Position numbers and translations under genes: made by a program. 64,000 bases of DNA, taken from positions 8,475,501-8,539,500 of the forward strand of contig CP114488.1 in assembly GCA_027186245.1 (NCBI GenBank), written 5' to 3'. Source of the stretch: Coriaria nepalensis. Lineage: Eukaryota > Streptophyta > Magnoliopsida > Cucurbitales > Coriariaceae. A model generated the notes under the pieces. That model was not told the DNA's origin, did no database searches, and worked only from the letters and a program-made list of their open reading frames with translations. Shown here piece by piece: positions 63,621-64,000 of the stretch; the first letter of the stretch is position 1; each line of letters starts with the position of its first letter.

Positions 63621-63680
63621 CCTATTTTTGGACCCATTTTTTATCTGACTAGATAGGGCAGATTGTCACCTCTATTACTA
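62790..63680. mobile_element. Probable hAT-type transposon remnant
   Basis: GC-rich words at 62810-62925 (GAGCCCGACTTTGGGTCGAAC, AGCCGGGCTT, CAGCCCGGCCCG) are typical of hAT subterminal regions. The right edge at about 63660-63677 contains CAGATTGTCACCTCTA, whose reverse TAGAGGTGACAATCTG matches the common plant hAT terminus TAGAGGTGGCAAT. The interior is AT-rich with a long poly-A (63596-63620). No transposase is seen. The left end was not fixed. Confidence 0.45.
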
Positions 63681-64000
63681 AGTGTAAATCTGAAGTTGTG
63701 TCAAAAATGGAAAAGATGGCCATGTTGGTTTGTGGGCTTTTGCTTAAGGCTTTTACACGGATTTGGGCTGATAATAAGTTCTAGACTGTGAATGATTCAT
63801 TGGGCTGGATCATATTGAGTCGATCTCGACACGGATCGAAGTTCTACTCCACTTCCCTTGTTACATTTTATGAATCTCTCCAATGTAGGCAAAGTTCAAA
63901 TAAGTAAAATCCTCAAGCTTAGTCCTCATATTTGATCTCAAGAATAAAATGAGAAGAAATTGTAGGGTAACAAAAATTATCTTCAATGTAGGCCCAGCCC
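63681..64000. other. Right edge of the window, nothing recognised
   Basis: There is no frame or motif that I can assign. Confidence 0.25.

Overview
The window is nuclear DNA of a flowering plant, most likely a eudicot. Its genes are split by short AT-rich introns, the intergenic DNA is AT-rich and full of foldback and retrotransposon debris, and nearly every protein belongs to a land-plant family. I worked out exon structures by eye from splice sites and family conservation. In every intact model the exon lengths sum to a whole number of codons.

Layout from left to right: a thaumatin-like protein with a missed 3' exon (967-2448, +); a foldback element (about 2825-3965); an oligopeptide transporter (4991-8381, -); repeat-rich DNA that includes a striking 2-kb foldback array of 28-bp monomers (about 12027-13995); proteasome lid/base receptor RPN10 (14629-18047, +); an ERD7-type senescence/dehydration protein (18832-22087, +); a 4-kb gap; an AHK1-type hybrid histidine kinase (26416-30874, +); the 20S proteasome alpha subunit PAD1 (31646-34341, +); a small conserved 88-residue protein (34998-35985, +); a broken G-lectin receptor kinase with an inverted self-duplication (36550-37930); a second foldback element and LTR remnants; a DUF630/DUF632 protein (41166-43410, +); LTR retrotransposon debris (about 44.5-47.6 kb); a type I ROP GTPase (48884-50950, +); a VPS35 C-terminal fragment (51994-52607, -); a cinnamyl-alcohol-dehydrogenase-like enzyme ending in SKL (53248-54837, -); a HIPP-like relic (about 56045-56270, -); a GDSL/EXL-type lipase (57808-59494, +); an FBS-type F-box gene with a C-terminal frameshift (60253-61702, -); and a hAT-like remnant near the right edge.

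The genes do not form a pathway cluster. RPN10, PAD1 and the F-box gene all belong to the ubiquitin-proteasome system. AHK1 and the ERD7 homologue are both linked to water stress. I read both groupings as neighbourhood coincidence rather than a designed unit. The most notable observations are the compound foldback array, three GC-AG introns among about 54, the SKL terminus on the CAD-like enzyme, the 5-bp deletion in the F-box gene, and several gene relics at different stages of decay.
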